A DNA stretch of 64,000 nt from Rotaria sordida (GCA_905250125.1 CAJNOL010000827.1:36791-100790), one strand, 5' to 3'. Shown: positions 1 to 13,316, counted from the first letter of the stretch. Made by a program: numbers and translations. Notes: generated by a model not told the origin, from the letters alone.

Positions 1-2123
1 CTCGTAATACTTGTGATTGATGTTCTAAATACATTTGATCAATTTCAATTTTGAGTTGTTCCGTCGCATATTGCATACGTCTTTTAACTTCTTCTAATAA
101 TTGTTTTTCTTGTAATTCTAATTCTTTCCATTTAAGACCAATTGTATGTTCAATTGTATTTAATTCAGCAAAACGTGGTTTCGCTTCTCGTTCTCTATAT
201 TTTAGTTTTTATTTGAATAAATATTAAATACAATTATTTAGCTTACTTTATATATATCGGATTATGAACTAAAGATTTTTCTGGTAAACCATCTTCTTCA
301 TCTTTGATATCCCAAGGTTCAACAACGACAGGTCTTAACTCACTTCAAATAAAATAAAATAAAATAAAATATTTTGATTAGTTTAGTAGTATTTCAGCAA
401 AAAAGGAAACTGGTTCTTAACTTATTGATAAAATTCGATAATATTTAATTACTTATTTTTATAGAAAAAATTTTTCAAAAAATTGTAAGACAGTTTAGTA
501 AATTTAGCATAATCATATAAATATATAATATCTAGATGATTCAAGAAAAGACTAATAGGTGATTTTGAGTACTTCTTTTAATTCAAATTGAAAGAAGCAA
601 AGGGTATTATAAATCAATTGGAAATAGTTTTTCTGCGTTTTCAATTCATTTACTTTTGTATTTCTCGAATGAAAAATCATACTGTTATTATTACTCAACT
701 TTATTAGAGTAAAATATAAAACATTGTCTAAAAAAAAAGATACAAAATTTGTATTTATCAATATTTAGAAATTATATAATGGAATTCTTCTAGTTGAATA
801 CATTTGAATATAAAATTTCATTATTTTTCTTATAATATAATTTGAAATTGTTTTTTTTTACCTAGTAATAAAGAAACATCGTTCTGTACATTCATTAAGA
901 CATTTTTGTGCAGATGGTTTTTTTTCAAATTCAATTATTCCTTCACCAGTTGATTTTCCTCGATCATCAACAATAACAACAGCACGTTCAATTCCACCAA
1001 AATATTGTTCAAATGCCTCTTTAAGTAAATCATTTGATACATTTGGTGATAAATTTTTAACTTTTATTGTTGCACCTTGACTAGCAAAACGTATACGAAG
1101 TGGTTTACCACGTAAAACATAACCATCAAGATCATATTTAGCTTGTTCAGCTAATTGACGTGTACTCTAGATGAAATAATTAGAATAAAATATTTTATTT
1201 TTCTCATTTTAAACAAAAAAAAACATACAAGTTTAATAAAACCAAAACCACGTGATGGATTAACAAAATATTCAACAAGTTCGCCATATTTACCAAATAA
1301 TAATTGAAATTCATCTTGTGTTAAATCAGATGGTACATTACCAATAAATAAACGACAACGGCCACCTTGTGTTGTCTTTCTTTCATTAATTTGTTGTTGT
1401 GATAATGATGTTGTTGAATCAAATACATTTTGTTGCTGTTGAGAATTTGTTTCAGATCGTAATCGTTTGTGTCCAATTTGACCAATTGATCGTTGTTCTT
1501 CATCAGAAAGTGTAATATCTGTTTTTATTGTTAATTCATTATCTATAGAAGTATTCGATGATTCTTCAGTAGATATATTTTCTGTCGTTGGTATTTTGGT
1601 TGATTTATTTGGTGAATTGATACTAAAGATACAAAATAAAAAAAAAATTATCTATGCAATAATTGTAAGAAACTACGTTAAATCAATTGTATTGTTTGTT
1701 GAATTGGTTACTGTTTGATTTCGTATAGACGGTGAATTTGAAGTTGGAGGTGTTGATCTAAATAAATATATTTTGGTATGTATAAAATTTTCAATAACGA
1801 ACATTATATCGTACATTATTGTATCATTAACTGTTTTAGTTGGATTAATCAAACGTGATTGTTGTTGTTGTGCTATATTCATGTGTTTATTTAATTGAGA
1901 TCTAAGTTTTAAAACGATATTTTATTTATTTAATTATAATTATAATTACTTTTCATCATTTAAATTATTTCGTTGAATATTTCGATTTGGTGGTACATTA
2001 AATCTGATCAAAATTAGATTAAAATAAAATTGAAAAACAAGAACAGCCAAAATTTTACCTTGGTCCTGGTCGTTCATTGATTAAAGATCGTGTATAACGA
2101 GGACCACCAGTGTAATTAGCCAT
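1..2123 (-). CDS. DBHS-family RNA-binding protein (NONO/SFPQ/PSPC1-like), 3' end outside window
   Basis: Eight exons read on the minus strand, all with GT-AG junctions and consistent phase: 2059-2123 (ATG at 2121-2123), 1950-2003, 1815-1901, 1677-1757, 1229-1622, 862-1166, 247-342 and 1-194. About 425 residues lie in the window. A low-complexity Gln/Ser/Asn-rich N-terminus is followed by RRM1 (CRLFIGNVPSDL ... RGFGFIKL), RRM2 (TIKVKNLSPNVSNDLL ... ERAVVIVDDRGKSTGEG), then the NOPS motif (RPVVVEPWD ... EEDGLPEKSL) and the start of the coiled coil (REREAKPRFAELNTIEHTIG). This order is diagnostic of Drosophila behaviour/human splicing (DBHS) proteins, nuclear dimers that bind RNA and DNA in transcription, splicing and paraspeckles. 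The sequence resembles NONO at the RRM2-NOPS junction, but a single invertebrate DBHS gene cannot be assigned to one vertebrate paralogue. The coiled coil runs off the window at base 1. The intron at 343-861 is longer than the others and holds nothing I recognise. Confidence 0.93.
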
Positions 2124-4665
2124 TGAATGTAAAAAAAAAATAAATATACTTATTAAATTGATATCTTCAATAGAAATGCAATCTTTTATTCAAAACAAAG
2201 AAATCGTAATCGTATGAATTTTTATATTATAATGATGTATAGAAATGTGTAGAACAGCTGCTTTGATAAATCGATACCATTTTTATTTCCAGTTTTTAAT
2301 TTCCTATTATTGAACTCAAAATTTTATTTGAACTTAAAAATAATTTTTTTAAATATTTTTAATATATTCTTTATAAATAAAATCTAAAAACAAAATTTTC
2401 AATATAATATTGAATGTGGCGCTATTCATTTTGATTGGATATTAACAGACAAATCAAATAGAAACATGGCTTTTAATATAATATAAATAAATACGAATTC
2501 ATTACACAGAAAATAGTGTTTTATTTAGAGAACATTATTAATAAACTAATCAAGAATTTTATTAAAACTTATACAGATTGTTTCTTTAATTGACCATATG
2601 TATATAATGCTTCGACCAGAGCTGCTCACGGGCTACTTTTTTCCGACCTCACTTGGCCTGTCGGCTGACTGGTCTCGCCTAGCCTGGAGGTCAGGTCAGA
2701 CTAAAAATCAAAGAGCAACCTGAGGCCTGGTCTAATCTGCTGATTAAACCAGGCTGATTAATGTTTCTGTTTTTTTCAGATCCATTATATTTTTCACTCT
2801 ACTTTAACTCATGATTTTGGTTTCAATTAATTATTTAATTTGTTCCCATGAAGATAATAGAATAACAATTTCTTCCGAAAAATAATGAATAAAAGAAAAG
2901 AGACAACCATTATCAATATATTTTACACAATCATAAAATAATTAACCCTAACAAAAACAGCATGTGATAAGACAAAGAAAGAGAAGTTCAAAGAGAATCG
3001 GGATTATCAAAATCAGAAGCTTAAAATTCAGAGAATGCATTATTTTTGCAAATAGTTAATTAGTATGTTGATGTGCTGGTAGCATATGTGTTATGGGTAT
3101 TTTCTTTTAATTAATCTAAATTTATTTTCATAGATATTCTGTTGTGAAGAAACATAATCCCATAAATATATTCTTTAGTTAATGCGATATCACAAAAGAT
3201 ACTTAGTGTCGAACTTTTCACTAGACTCGAACTTCATTCTCAAAAAATATACAAAAACAAACTAAGTATATATCATATAGGTTCATACATTCTGCGAAAG
3301 GAAAATAAATCATATAATATCGATTCGACAATATTGTCCATATTTCCTCTTTTTCAATCGATTTCGCTTTAACAAATGTATTTGAGTTGGAATCTGTTTA
3401 TAAAATTATTCACAAAAATAATTAATATTCATTTTTATTTAAGATGAACACCATTATACTAATGAGCTATAATCATATTTTACGTCATTAAGGAAACTGG
3501 GATCTAAAAGAATTCAGAATTGGGAAAAATTCAGAAGTGCCAGAATTGGAAAAAAATCAAAATATCAGGAAATGTTCAGAAAAATTTTCAAAATTCAGAA
3601 ATTTTCCTTTTTTTTCGGGAGATCGGCAATCCTGAACAGAATATACAAGGAAAATGTAGAGAATAAAAAAGAATGATAACAATAGGGAGAAAATTTACAT
3701 TCGAGTATCGAATTTGGCAAACGTACGAACGCAAAGCTTTTTATTCTATTGTTCAGGATCTAAACAGGTTTTTCTGTCCATCGATGTAAATCTTGCAATA
3801 TTAAACTGACGTTCTGTTTCAGCACTAATCACTGGAATAGAAAGTTATTTGTCGAGTGAATTTCAATGACAAACATATAAACTTGTAGCGTCATCTTGTT
3901 CTTCAAGTTGACTTCTAGGAAAAAAATAGTATTACATTGCACCCAGGCAATCAACTTTGGCCTGACCTGGCCTGCAGACCAGGCTGAAAATTACACAGAC
4001 GGATCAGGCCAGGCTAAAATTTCAAAATTCAGTCTGGCTTGGTGTCCGACAGGTATCTACCAAGTACCAGACCAGGCTAACAGCTCTGATTTCGCCATAA
4101 GAGAGAGCAGAGACCGAATTGAACCGTTTGTACTAATTCCAGTGTATTTCACAAAATTGATTCAATTTGTTTTTGGTCTCTGATGTCAAACAATCGTCGT
4201 TCGAACTCGTTTAATCGTTGCTCAGAGCATCACAGTTTTATTTAAAAAAAAAAGTGATATCTCAATCAATCCATTTGATCCAATATTTTCTGAAGAACGT
4301 TTTTTAAACCTGCTTCCGTACGGAAATGTTAGTATTTGCCGCTGAAGGCAGTGAAAAGTTTTGACGTTTGTACAAGAAATTCGATCCGCTGTATAAACCT
4401 ATCAATCTGATGGAATGAGAAACAAATGTTTTAGTCTGCTCAAGCCTCGTAGCTTCGTTGCCTGTGTCAACAAACTAATTAATCCTTATCATTATTTATT
4501 TTTAGCAAAGACAAACTATTTCACTGTGCATATCCCTTATTGTTTATTAAAGAAGAATAATCAGAATATATTTTATAAATAACAAATCACCTGAAGCAGA
4601 AATATATAGAATATTTTAATAATTCATCATGCCCAAATATTATTTCAGCCAATAAAAACGAATCT
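2124..4665. other. Intergenic, with two GC-richer repeat blocks
   Basis: No gene seen. Two stretches rich in AGGCC/CCAGGCT-type words stand out from the AT-rich background: about 2612-2762 and about 3946-4100. The outer edges read cagagctg in opposite orientations (2620 region and, on the minus strand, near 4088), so the 1.5 kb between them may be one old transposon; this is weak. A TTCAGAAAT/GAATT-rich patch (3495-3640) ends in a gatcggcaatcctg-like word that recurs near 36860 as gatctggcatccctg. The open frame at 3896-4183 lies in the repeat and is not supported as a gene. Confidence 0.4.
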
Positions 4666-7517
4666 TTATGGTATTGGATCAATCTTTGATCTGCGATAAC
4701 GCATAGTAAATAAAACTAAAGCACCAATAGCTGCGACTACGCTTGCCAAGAGTTCAAGTGCAGCAATAATATTATTTCTTCTAACACTCTTTGGAACCCA
4801 ATTATTTTCAACAACACCCCAGAAATAAAAAATGAAAACAATCCATGGTGAAAATTGATAAGCACATTTTTCGACAAGAGCTGCATTGAGATTTGGCCCA
4901 AAAAAGTATGTAACGGCAATAATTGCTGCTAAAATTAATGCAATTGTACCAGCATTTACAATTGAAAAAGACAAATATAGTTGAAGAAACGTATCGAAAG
5001 CAAGAGCAAATCGAACACCTGAAAATACAAAAATTCCGAATCAATCACAAGTAAGATATGAACATTAATGAATTTAATCAAAGTAAAAGTTAATGATTCT
5101 ATTTCATTTTACAGTAGATTAATATATAACAGAACAGAGATGTCCATGGCGACTAGAAATCTGCCATGGCCCTAGAAGAGGCAAGGCTCAGCGTCGCTGT
5201 CATGGTATGGTCCTAGAAGAGACAAGGCTACTACGACGTGACCGCGATGATTTTCGAGGAACTACGAGGATCTTTTCCGCTACTATCCCAAATTAACACA
5301 ATTGGATTGAATTCATCAGACTCAATCTTGATTCTGACTGTTGAACTTGTAGACACTCAAGTTGAGTGTAAATTAATCCAATTCTACAATCTCAATAAAA
5401 AAAGCAGCTGCCACTGCTGCGATGATATTCTTGAAATATCTTCCGCACCGCAGTGGTTTTCAACAAAAAAATGTCGTGACAGCAGCGCCGCCATGGACAT
5501 CTCTGTGACAGAATCGTACATACATGTATATACTTAGGGCATACCAAAAGTAATGAGACTGACATTGTATCAAAGTATAGAAAACTTGAGAAAAATTTCT
5601 GTCCATATGTGCTAGTAGTAGTAGGAGTGCTCAATATGTCTGCAGTAAAATTATTATTAGTCAAGCGATAATATCGTATGAAAAGGTTCAATGGAAGCTA
5701 TTCACCTCTATTTTTAGATTAAAGTGCGTGCTGCATTTAATATTCAATCAAAACTGATTCCTGATAAATTATAATCTGTTAGCAGCGATCAGGCTCCACC
5801 TTAATATACAATTGACGGATAGTCAAAATTGGTTCGTAAAGATCGAAGATCAACCACGACTTGGCGACCTGTAACCCCGAGATAGTATCTGAAAACATTG
5901 AAGAAGTATCATGCCTTATTGATGAAATACAAGTGCAAACTGATACGAGTCGCAGCATCATGGAACGATTTATTTCCGACTATCTGATGCTGAAAAAATA
6001 TTACTGCTCGCTAGATATCCAAGTTCCTGACTGATAACGAACGAGTCGAACTCATTCGACTGTATCAAGAAAATTTGGCAAAACTCGAACAAAAAACAGA
6101 GTGATTATGTAATGTGGTGACAGGTGACGAGTCATGATTTTATTCTTAATAAATTGATCGAACGTTGTCAAATGATACCTGGACACTAGTTGATGGATCT
6201 GTGCCTACTGTAGTTCGATGCAGCTGTTTTGCTCCAAAAACTCTGTTTTATATCTCTTTTAAATTGACTAGTCTCGTGCTAATTCATCGTGTTGAACAAG
6301 AACAAACCATTGACCACCATTATTCATCAATAATTGCCTGAAATCTCTCGTTGAGGAAATTCGGACAAAAAGATCAGTATCTGATATACATGCTAAAAAT
6401 TTCATCATAACAATGTCAAACCGCATGTTTATAAAGATATTTTGAATTATCTCGAATCAGAAGGTATCAAAATTATTCGACAACCACCGAACCCGCCGGA
6501 CGTGGCATCATCTAATTATTGATTATTTGATCTGATCAAACAGAATCGAACTGATCAAAGCAATTCACAATCTTTGCACCTTGCCATAGCCATGATGACT
6601 TCAAAATCTCATTACTTTTGGTATGCTCTAAGTGAATCAGCAATCCTTATTCGAAGTAATCATCTTTTTAATAGTAAAAATAATTAAAAAATATTCTTTC
6701 AAACCTATCCAGCAAGCAAAGAAAGCCACGCCATTTTGAGCAAAAAATCGTAGACACCAAATATCTCGATTACTAAACAAGAAGAAAAAACAATAGATGA
6801 ATTTTTCAAATCCATTCTTTCCAATTACTTACAATCCATCAGTTTCATAAATTTTCTGATTGATTGATATATTATTATTTAAAATAAATAAACCCAATGT
6901 AAGTAATAAAAATGATACTAAATAAACAATCCAAGTCCACTAAAATATTAAAAAAAAACCTTCTCAATAAGATCAAAAAACAAATCTTTGCTCACAGCTA
7001 TATAAGATTTTTGAAAAAATAGAATCCATATTGATGGCAGAAGAAAAGCTATGATATAAGTAATACAAAACATTGGTGTTAATGTATTTGGTGATAAATA
7101 TAGATAACCAATTGATGATCGACGATAAATAAATGTTAATGAATAAAGAAGCCAAGCAAACTTAAAAGAATTTTCTTTGTGTAGGTTTTTTTTTTGTCAA
7201 AAATGATCTATAATAAAATTTTACCTGCCATAGATAATTTAATCCATTTAAACTTCGATAAACCCAATCTGATGGAGTAATATCATTGACAGTTGTATCT
7301 TCAGCACGTATTGTTCCATTTAGAAATATGTCTGAAATATAAAATAATAAAACTTTTCTTTTTAATTGAATTCAGATAACTTACGATTATTGCCATATTC
7401 ATATAATTCATTGACAGCTATATAACCAATGAATAAAAGAAATGTACCAACCAGAAGTGCTAAACGAACATAATTATGACGATATTCGCCTGCTGGAAGC
7501 TGTTTATTGATCAACAT
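4666..7517 (-). CDS. Multi-pass membrane protein, unknown function, six exons
   Basis: Exons 7385-7517 (ATG 7515-7517), 7225-7331, 6960-7160, 6833-6939, 6705-6772 and 4666-5018 join in frame to a predicted 322-residue protein ending in TAA at 4666-4668. Splice sites are GT-AG and every junction keeps phase, which strongly supports the model. Hydrophobic stretches include LALLVGTFLLFIGYIAV, LTPMFCITYIIAFLLP, WIVYLVSFLLLTLGLFIL, FSIVNAGTIALILAAIIA, PWIVFIFYFWGVV and ALELLASVVAAIGALVLF, giving about six or seven membrane segments. The tail (MRYRRSKIDPIP) is short and basic, suggesting a cytosolic C-terminus. I do not recognise the family; no enzymatic or channel signature is visible. The last intron (5019-6704) is unusually large because it carries a MITE and a dead mariner; the reading frame across it is intact, so splicing should remove both. 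Confidence 0.82.
5135..5505. mobile_element. Small MITE-like element with terminal inverted repeats, inside an intron
   Basis: A 17-base terminal inverted repeat (cagagatgtccatggcg) at 5135-5151 is matched in reverse at 5489-5505, about 370 bp end to end. The interior is GC-richer than the surrounding intron and holds an imperfect tandem duplication of about 40 bp around the word cctagaagag (near 5172 and 5211). The word acagaa occurs just outside both ends and might be a target duplication, although it is offset by two bases on the right. There is no transposase. It lies in the last intron of the membrane-protein gene, 31 bp from a mariner. Confidence 0.6.
5537..6628 (+). mobile_element. Degenerate mariner-type transposon (about 1.09 kb)
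   Basis: The ends are inverted repeats: gggcataccaaaagtaatga at 5537-5556 and its near-exact complement at 6609-6628, each flanked by TA (5535-5536 and 6629-6630), the expected target duplication. The plus strand carries a broken mariner-family transposase with many stops and frame changes: TGDES near 6121 (first catalytic Asp), an HHNNVKPH motif near 6408 where the family has HHDNARPH, so the second catalytic Asp reads Asn, and PPNPPDVASSNY near 6485. It is therefore inactive, although the well-preserved ends might still be recognised by an intact relative. It sits in the intron of the gene on the opposite strand. Confidence 0.85.
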
Positions 7518-10039
7518 TTTTTACGACTAAAAGAAATAAGAAATTCAAATAATATGTTTATTATGAAGTTTTTCGAAAACTATTTCTATCGAATATATTC
7601 ACTAAGGCCTAGATGAAGGCTTATACTGACCGCTTTCGCCAGGAACATTATTAGAAGTCATATTGTAGGTTGAAATGTTTCCTGATTTTTTTCTGAAAAC
7701 TTTCGATCAACTTCTTGTTGTTCTCGGCAAAAAATGGTCGAAAATTACTGAATAAAGTCGGAGATATTTCAGTTCGGAATAAGATAATTTTTTCGGATCC
7801 TTCTGATCAACTCCGGCGAAATCCGCTTGTTTTCAGTGTTCAGAATCATAGACTTGAGATTAAGTTTAAACTGATGACTATCTTTAAATTTCGAGAGCAT
7901 AATCTGTTTTTCTTTCATATAACAACTGACAAGAAGATAAATCGATGCTAATATAAGTTTCAGGCGTTCTCTGATCTGGAATTAACAACGCAAGCAGATA
8001 AGAATTTCTGAAAACTCATTTAAGACCTTCATTCTCGAAAAAAAAGTCAATTTTTGTCAGAAAAATTGAAATTGAGATAAATGCATGCGAAGATAGCCCA
8101 ATGCTTGATCTTTCATAAAGAACATGACTTTTTATTTGGTATTTCGCTTTTTACCAAAACTTTAGATGATTTCCACCATCATCTACTTGAAACATATACT
8201 ATTTTCAGAAAAGATCAGAAATCTTTTCTGCTTTTTTCGTCTATGCTTTTCTGATCTTGCATTCGAGAATTATCCAAGGACTTCATTGTATCCAATTGAT
8301 TTTTTTGTTTAAAAGAGCAGGTCATGGCATGCTCTTTCAAATAAAAAAAAAAACTTAAATCTATAGACTGAGAGTTCACAGAGAATTTTGAGTAGCTAAA
8401 TGAGCTATTTTTTAACTTTATCTGTTGAAGATCTCCCAATAACGTTATGATATTGGACTGTAAATGTTAGCATAGTATCTTCACTATAATCTCAATATAT
8501 CTTGAATGTACTTGGTCCAAGATCGATTTTTAAGAGGGTTTCAAACGTGGCTCTCATTTGAGCATTTTCACATCCGATCAGAAGACACCAAAAACAGCTA
8601 CTTTTATCATAAAAGATGCGTAAAGATGCTTGAAAAAGACAATTTTTCCATCAGGAAAACGTTTAAACAGTTTTTCCTCAAGATTTTTGACATACACCAC
8701 ACAGAAAAAACGTCATTTTGATCTGCAAAACACGTGAAAATGTTGTAAAAAACAAAAATTTGCACGTTTTCCAGTTGAGAAAGTTACGTTTTTTGAGCAA
8801 CTTTACGCATCTTTTATGGTGAAAGTAGCTGATTTTTGTATTTTCTGAAAATACATGAAAACGCTCAAACAACAATCACGTTTAGAACGTTTTCAAGAAT
8901 TCTTGTCTGCTTGAGAAACATTAAAATATGATTCAAATATTATTTTTCTAGCAAATAATCATATTTTGACTGGCAATAGCGGCAAAGAAACCTAAATAAG
9001 ATGACTGAGTTTTCTATTAAAAAATACTTTCGACACTGAACAAAACTTCTATGAAAGAATGCCAATGGTACTCAAAATTTGCTACTTGTTGATTTAAGTG
9101 CAAGTTATTAATGTAGAAAAGTTTCCATCCTGATTTGATTACGTAGATTAATCATTAATTAACAAAAATTACATGTTTGATGAAAATTTCTGAAACAATT
9201 ATCTTCGCTGTTCAATGTCTAAATTCGATCGAACGATTATCTTAAAAGAAAAAAAGCCTTTCTATTCTGTTAATAGATGAATATTTCACTGTTATAAAAC
9301 ACGATCTAAAAGTATAGGGGTAAAAACTTGAATTCCCTTCCTACAGGTCATGACCGACATATCTAGACATATACCAGTATACTGGTGCATGCTTAGACGT
9401 AGCCATGGAGCCGTGACAGAAGCCTTAGCAACATCCAATCCCGCGTAACAGCCTGTAACAGACGTTGTTGATATACGATTGCAAACTGTATATTAATAAC
9501 GTCTCGTTGTAATATGTGAACTACTTCCTTATTGCATTACTGGAGAATTAAGTAAAAGGATGATGAAGAAATGTGTCCTAAAACAAATAGAATAAAATAA
9601 GGTCTCAATGATTGGGAACAGCAGTAATATCGTATTTTACATTTTAATTCGGCAGAGATTACGCTAATAGGTTTTTTCAACCTGTTTAAATATTCCTAAA
9701 TTCTTTAACTTACCAGTCTCAAAAAAAAACAAGCCCAATGTAAGAATCGATTGAGATGGATAAGTATGAAAGCTGCACTCTGTTTCACACTCTAGTCACA
9801 AATGAGAATCAAATAAAAAAAGAAACGATGGTGCGATATTTTAAAAAAAACAACAGAAATAATAGTCAAGCTGATGCCTTTTTGCTATTATTCTATTAAA
9901 TGAAAAAAAAACAGTCACATTCAATTCCAAACATATTATCTCATGGACTCATTAACATCATTAATCATACACGAATACAATAAAGAATCACAAAGAAAAT
10001 ATATTTAAGTTTTTAAGAAAAAAAAAATGATATAAAATA
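7518..10039. other. Intergenic; one foldback, otherwise unassigned
   Basis: No gene seen. 7600-8500 has several TTTTCTGA/ATCAGAAA words and looks like old repeat debris. A clear imperfect foldback occupies about 8530-8890 (listed separately). Around 9350-9480 there is a GC-richer patch with a perfect 14-base palindrome accagtatactggt. The rest is AT-rich with short poly-A runs. Confidence 0.45.
8530..8890. repeat. Imperfect foldback (inverted repeat, arms about 155 bp)
   Basis: The left arm (about 8535-8690) and right arm (about 8740-8890) are inverted copies: both contain, in their own orientation, a tgagcgttttca-like start, then aatcagctac, then the identical block cataaaagatgcgtaaag, then gcttgaaaaa/gctcaaaaaa and ggaaaacgt. 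The loop is about 50 bp. Frames in the two arms encode matching peptides (for example HKRCVK in both), which only reflects the inverted duplication, not coding. No flanking target duplication was identified. Probably a MITE or foldback relic. Confidence 0.7.
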
Positions 10040-10936
10040 TTATCTCCATCGCCAATATTCGTCTGTTTCTATATTTGATGAAAGATATCTTATTGATAGA
10101 GTTGATGTTGTATAATTCAATGAATTTAATTGAAGTAATGTATTTACTGTACTAATCATAAGTATTAACATCATTCCAATAATAAATATAAATAAAGCAA
10201 AAAATAACATTTTACCAATACGTCTTTTAAATAATGTTTGTTGATATAATAAACCTTCACCAACAACTTTTGTTTTCGATAAATCAATTAACATATCAGT
10301 TATAGCCGGTGGACAAAATTTCGAAGCTGCATTATATGCATCACCGCGACTTATAGCTATAATAAATTGTCGTGTTGGTATTGAAAATGAAAGACTATCA
10401 ACATCAACATGTATCATTTGTTGTGGTGGAATACGTTTTAAATAAATTAATCGATTACGACCACTAATATTAATTATAACACTTGTTGGATTACATGATA
10501 AATCATCATTTAAATTATTAGTACTTAATTTATGTAATGAATTTGATTGCCTATTCATTAATGCAATAAGTAAAAGAAGTTGAGTTCGAATACTTGTTGG
10601 TTTATATGTTGTACTAAGTGCAAGAATATCTGGTAAACGTTGTCGAACAATTGTCCATTTTGATATTATAGTTTCATCTTTATTTTCTAGATCATTATCA
10701 TAAAATGAAAATTTAGATTGAGATTGATAACGACGTAATTGTTTCATATTAAATCTATTATTTATTGATGTTTTATCTTCATTACATAGCTAATAAATTA
10801 TTTTTAAAATAGACAAACAAAACAAAAAGAGAGAAAAAAAAAATATAAAACACACCAGTTATATTTCAACACATACTTGTCGACCAGAAATAACATATCG
10901 TTGTCTATATTGATAAAGAGACATATTTGCATTCAT
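10040..10936 (-). CDS. Unrecognised protein with one C-terminal-half membrane segment, two exons
   Basis: Exon 1 is 10877-10936 (ATG at 10934-10936, 20 codons) and exon 2 is 10040-10789, joined in phase 0 through a GT-AG intron of 87 bp; the product is about 269 residues. Exon 2 alone also has an internal ATG at 10745-10747, but the upstream frame is open back to the splice acceptor, so I prefer the two-exon start. Residues up to about 210 are polar with no signal peptide; a single strongly hydrophobic stretch (MLFFALFIFIIGMMLILMI) follows a basic KRRIGK, then a short tail ending WRWR. This suggests a tail-region membrane anchor. No known domain recognised. The codon use is like neighbouring real genes. 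Confidence 0.65.
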
Positions 10937-13271
10937 AGCATATGTTTGAAGATGTTTTTCAGATATTGAATAGTTGATAAAAGATTTGATGCTGTTGTTA
11001 TTATCAGAATTGCTTCATAATCACATATGTAACCTTTCTTAAGAAGAACGTAGGCAGTATTTATATACGTATTTATCTTTCTTATATGTTGTTTTCAGTC
11101 GACCATAAATACTTTGCAATTGTACAAATAACGTAAGAGGAAAAAGATATCTTGATTCCTATGACAATCATGGTGACATATTTTATAGATTAGATAAAAT
11201 ATTCTTTTCTTTTTTTTTTGTACACATGTTTTTCTTTTGTATTTAATCAAAGAAGGTACTCTAAATGATTGCAGATATTGGACTTTATCATTTGATTATA
11301 AGTAGGTCTCAATCAGATGAAGAAACAAACAAACAAATGCATTTGCGTTTAAGATTTCCCGTTGCTGAAATATAATTAATGTTACAATGAAAGAAGGACG
11401 TTTGTTTTCTTTTCATTTATTTTGATTATTATTCATATGTTATCGTAATAATCTGAGAATAATGATAAAAGCTGTACTAGTTAGAAATCTAATTTTTGAC
11501 AATATCTTTAATGTGTCAAAGAAAAAATTATACAATAAGTAAGTAAGATATATGAGAAAAAAAGATAACTGAAAGTGACGAAAACATCACAACCTACGAC
11601 ACTATAAATAACAGATCAAACGAAGAATTCAACATTTCTCTTCATTATATAGAAACGAGTCGGCAGAAAGCAAGTTTTGCCAGCATTGAAAACTTTTCTA
11701 GATGAAACTGTAAGCATTCATTTGCATATCCTTTAGAATTAATGAGTTTGAGAAATTGAAGTACACTTATTTAGAAGTAAATCTATGATACTAATTTATT
11801 AATACTATTACGATTCCGTAGTTTTGTTAAGATCAAAATAGTATCATTAGGATAATGGATGTGTAATAACTTGAAAAAAAACCGCCTTTTTTTCATCATA
11901 ACGTTAACCATATTTCTGAAAGAAATATTTTTAGTTTCTTTTTTGCTAGTCTCATTGAAACTTAATTATAGCTAAAAGGGGAAGTCCAAAGGTCGGAATT
12001 AACTGGAATACTTCTTTCGTAAGATAAAATCTCTTTTGTTTCTTCGAATTTCTCAAGAACATTCTGAAAATTTCTTGTGAATAAAGAATTAAAAGAAAAT
12101 GTTGCTTTTCTATGCAAAGTAATAATAAATATCAAATCACAAAAATAAAGACACGGAACAATATGAAATGAGATTAATTCAAAGTTTATAGTCATATTGT
12201 ACTATTTAATTGAAAATTTTATTATGATTGTCTATTGTTAATATAAATTACTTTTATATGTCATATTTTCCTTGTCTATATTAAATTTTCATTTTTGTCT
12301 TGAGTGAGTTTTTTATCTTTTTGTACATCAAATATTAGACATAAAATTTTAATTTCAAATGAAATTCAATCTATTTTACTTCTCAATATATCGTATAAGA
12401 GTCTTCATATGCATTTCTGAATATGTGACAAAAAAATCCATTAACATTCGACAATAGTCACTTGTCCAGTACTTAAGAGGAAAATGTTATTTCCTTACAA
12501 TACATAACAATTTTGACGTCAAGTACGACAAAGCTATACTCATTTGTCAAAAATAATATTTCTATTTTCAATCAAGAAAAAAAAAACAAAAAAAAAAGAA
12601 TTAATAAAAATAAATCTACGCAGAATATTAATTGCTTGTAAATAGTTGACCTATAAAAAATTTTTATTAGACTCGACATGTTCATTTCCATTTGTATTGC
12701 TAATGAAATAAAATGATTCTAAAATCTTATTTGATTTTGTACTTAGTTTTGCTTCAATAGAGCATATTTAATCAAACATTTCATAACTCGATAATGGGAA
12801 AACAATTAATTTAGCGATAAAATATTTTACAATAAAGGAAAATAAAGAAATTTTCTACAATATTTTTTTCTTTTAGATTTATATTATTCATTTTGATAAT
12901 ATCATAATAAAAAAAATTTTTTTTTGAATAATTTTCTAATTGATTAAACTCGACTTTCTCAATTATTATTACAATTTAAAAACACAATAAAAATCTTCGA
13001 CAATAAAATAATTCGATCTCCAATATTCCTACATGATTTGCAATTATTTGATCATTTTCTCTAGAGATCTGACTTTCATTTGTGATTATTCATACAAATG
13101 AATGTGCATCTAACCTAGATGAATAGATGAGCTTAAAATAGCATATATTTATTTTTCTTCAATATATTTAGGTTATGGTTTATTTGAATGCATCTTTCAT
13201 CAATATTCTTAATATAGAATTCACTCATTACCATATAGTCTTATTATATCAAAGTAATAATTAAAAAAAAA

Positions 13272-13316
<45 letters not shown>

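Noticed and set aside
3896-4183. 95-codon open frame on the plus strand
   Set aside because: It lies in the GGCCAGGCT-rich repeat block; its sequence is translated repeat words and it has no splice context or family features.
5238-5691. Overlapping frames on both strands of about 99 codons
   Set aside because: They fall in the MITE and the mariner end within an intron; neither resembles a protein family.
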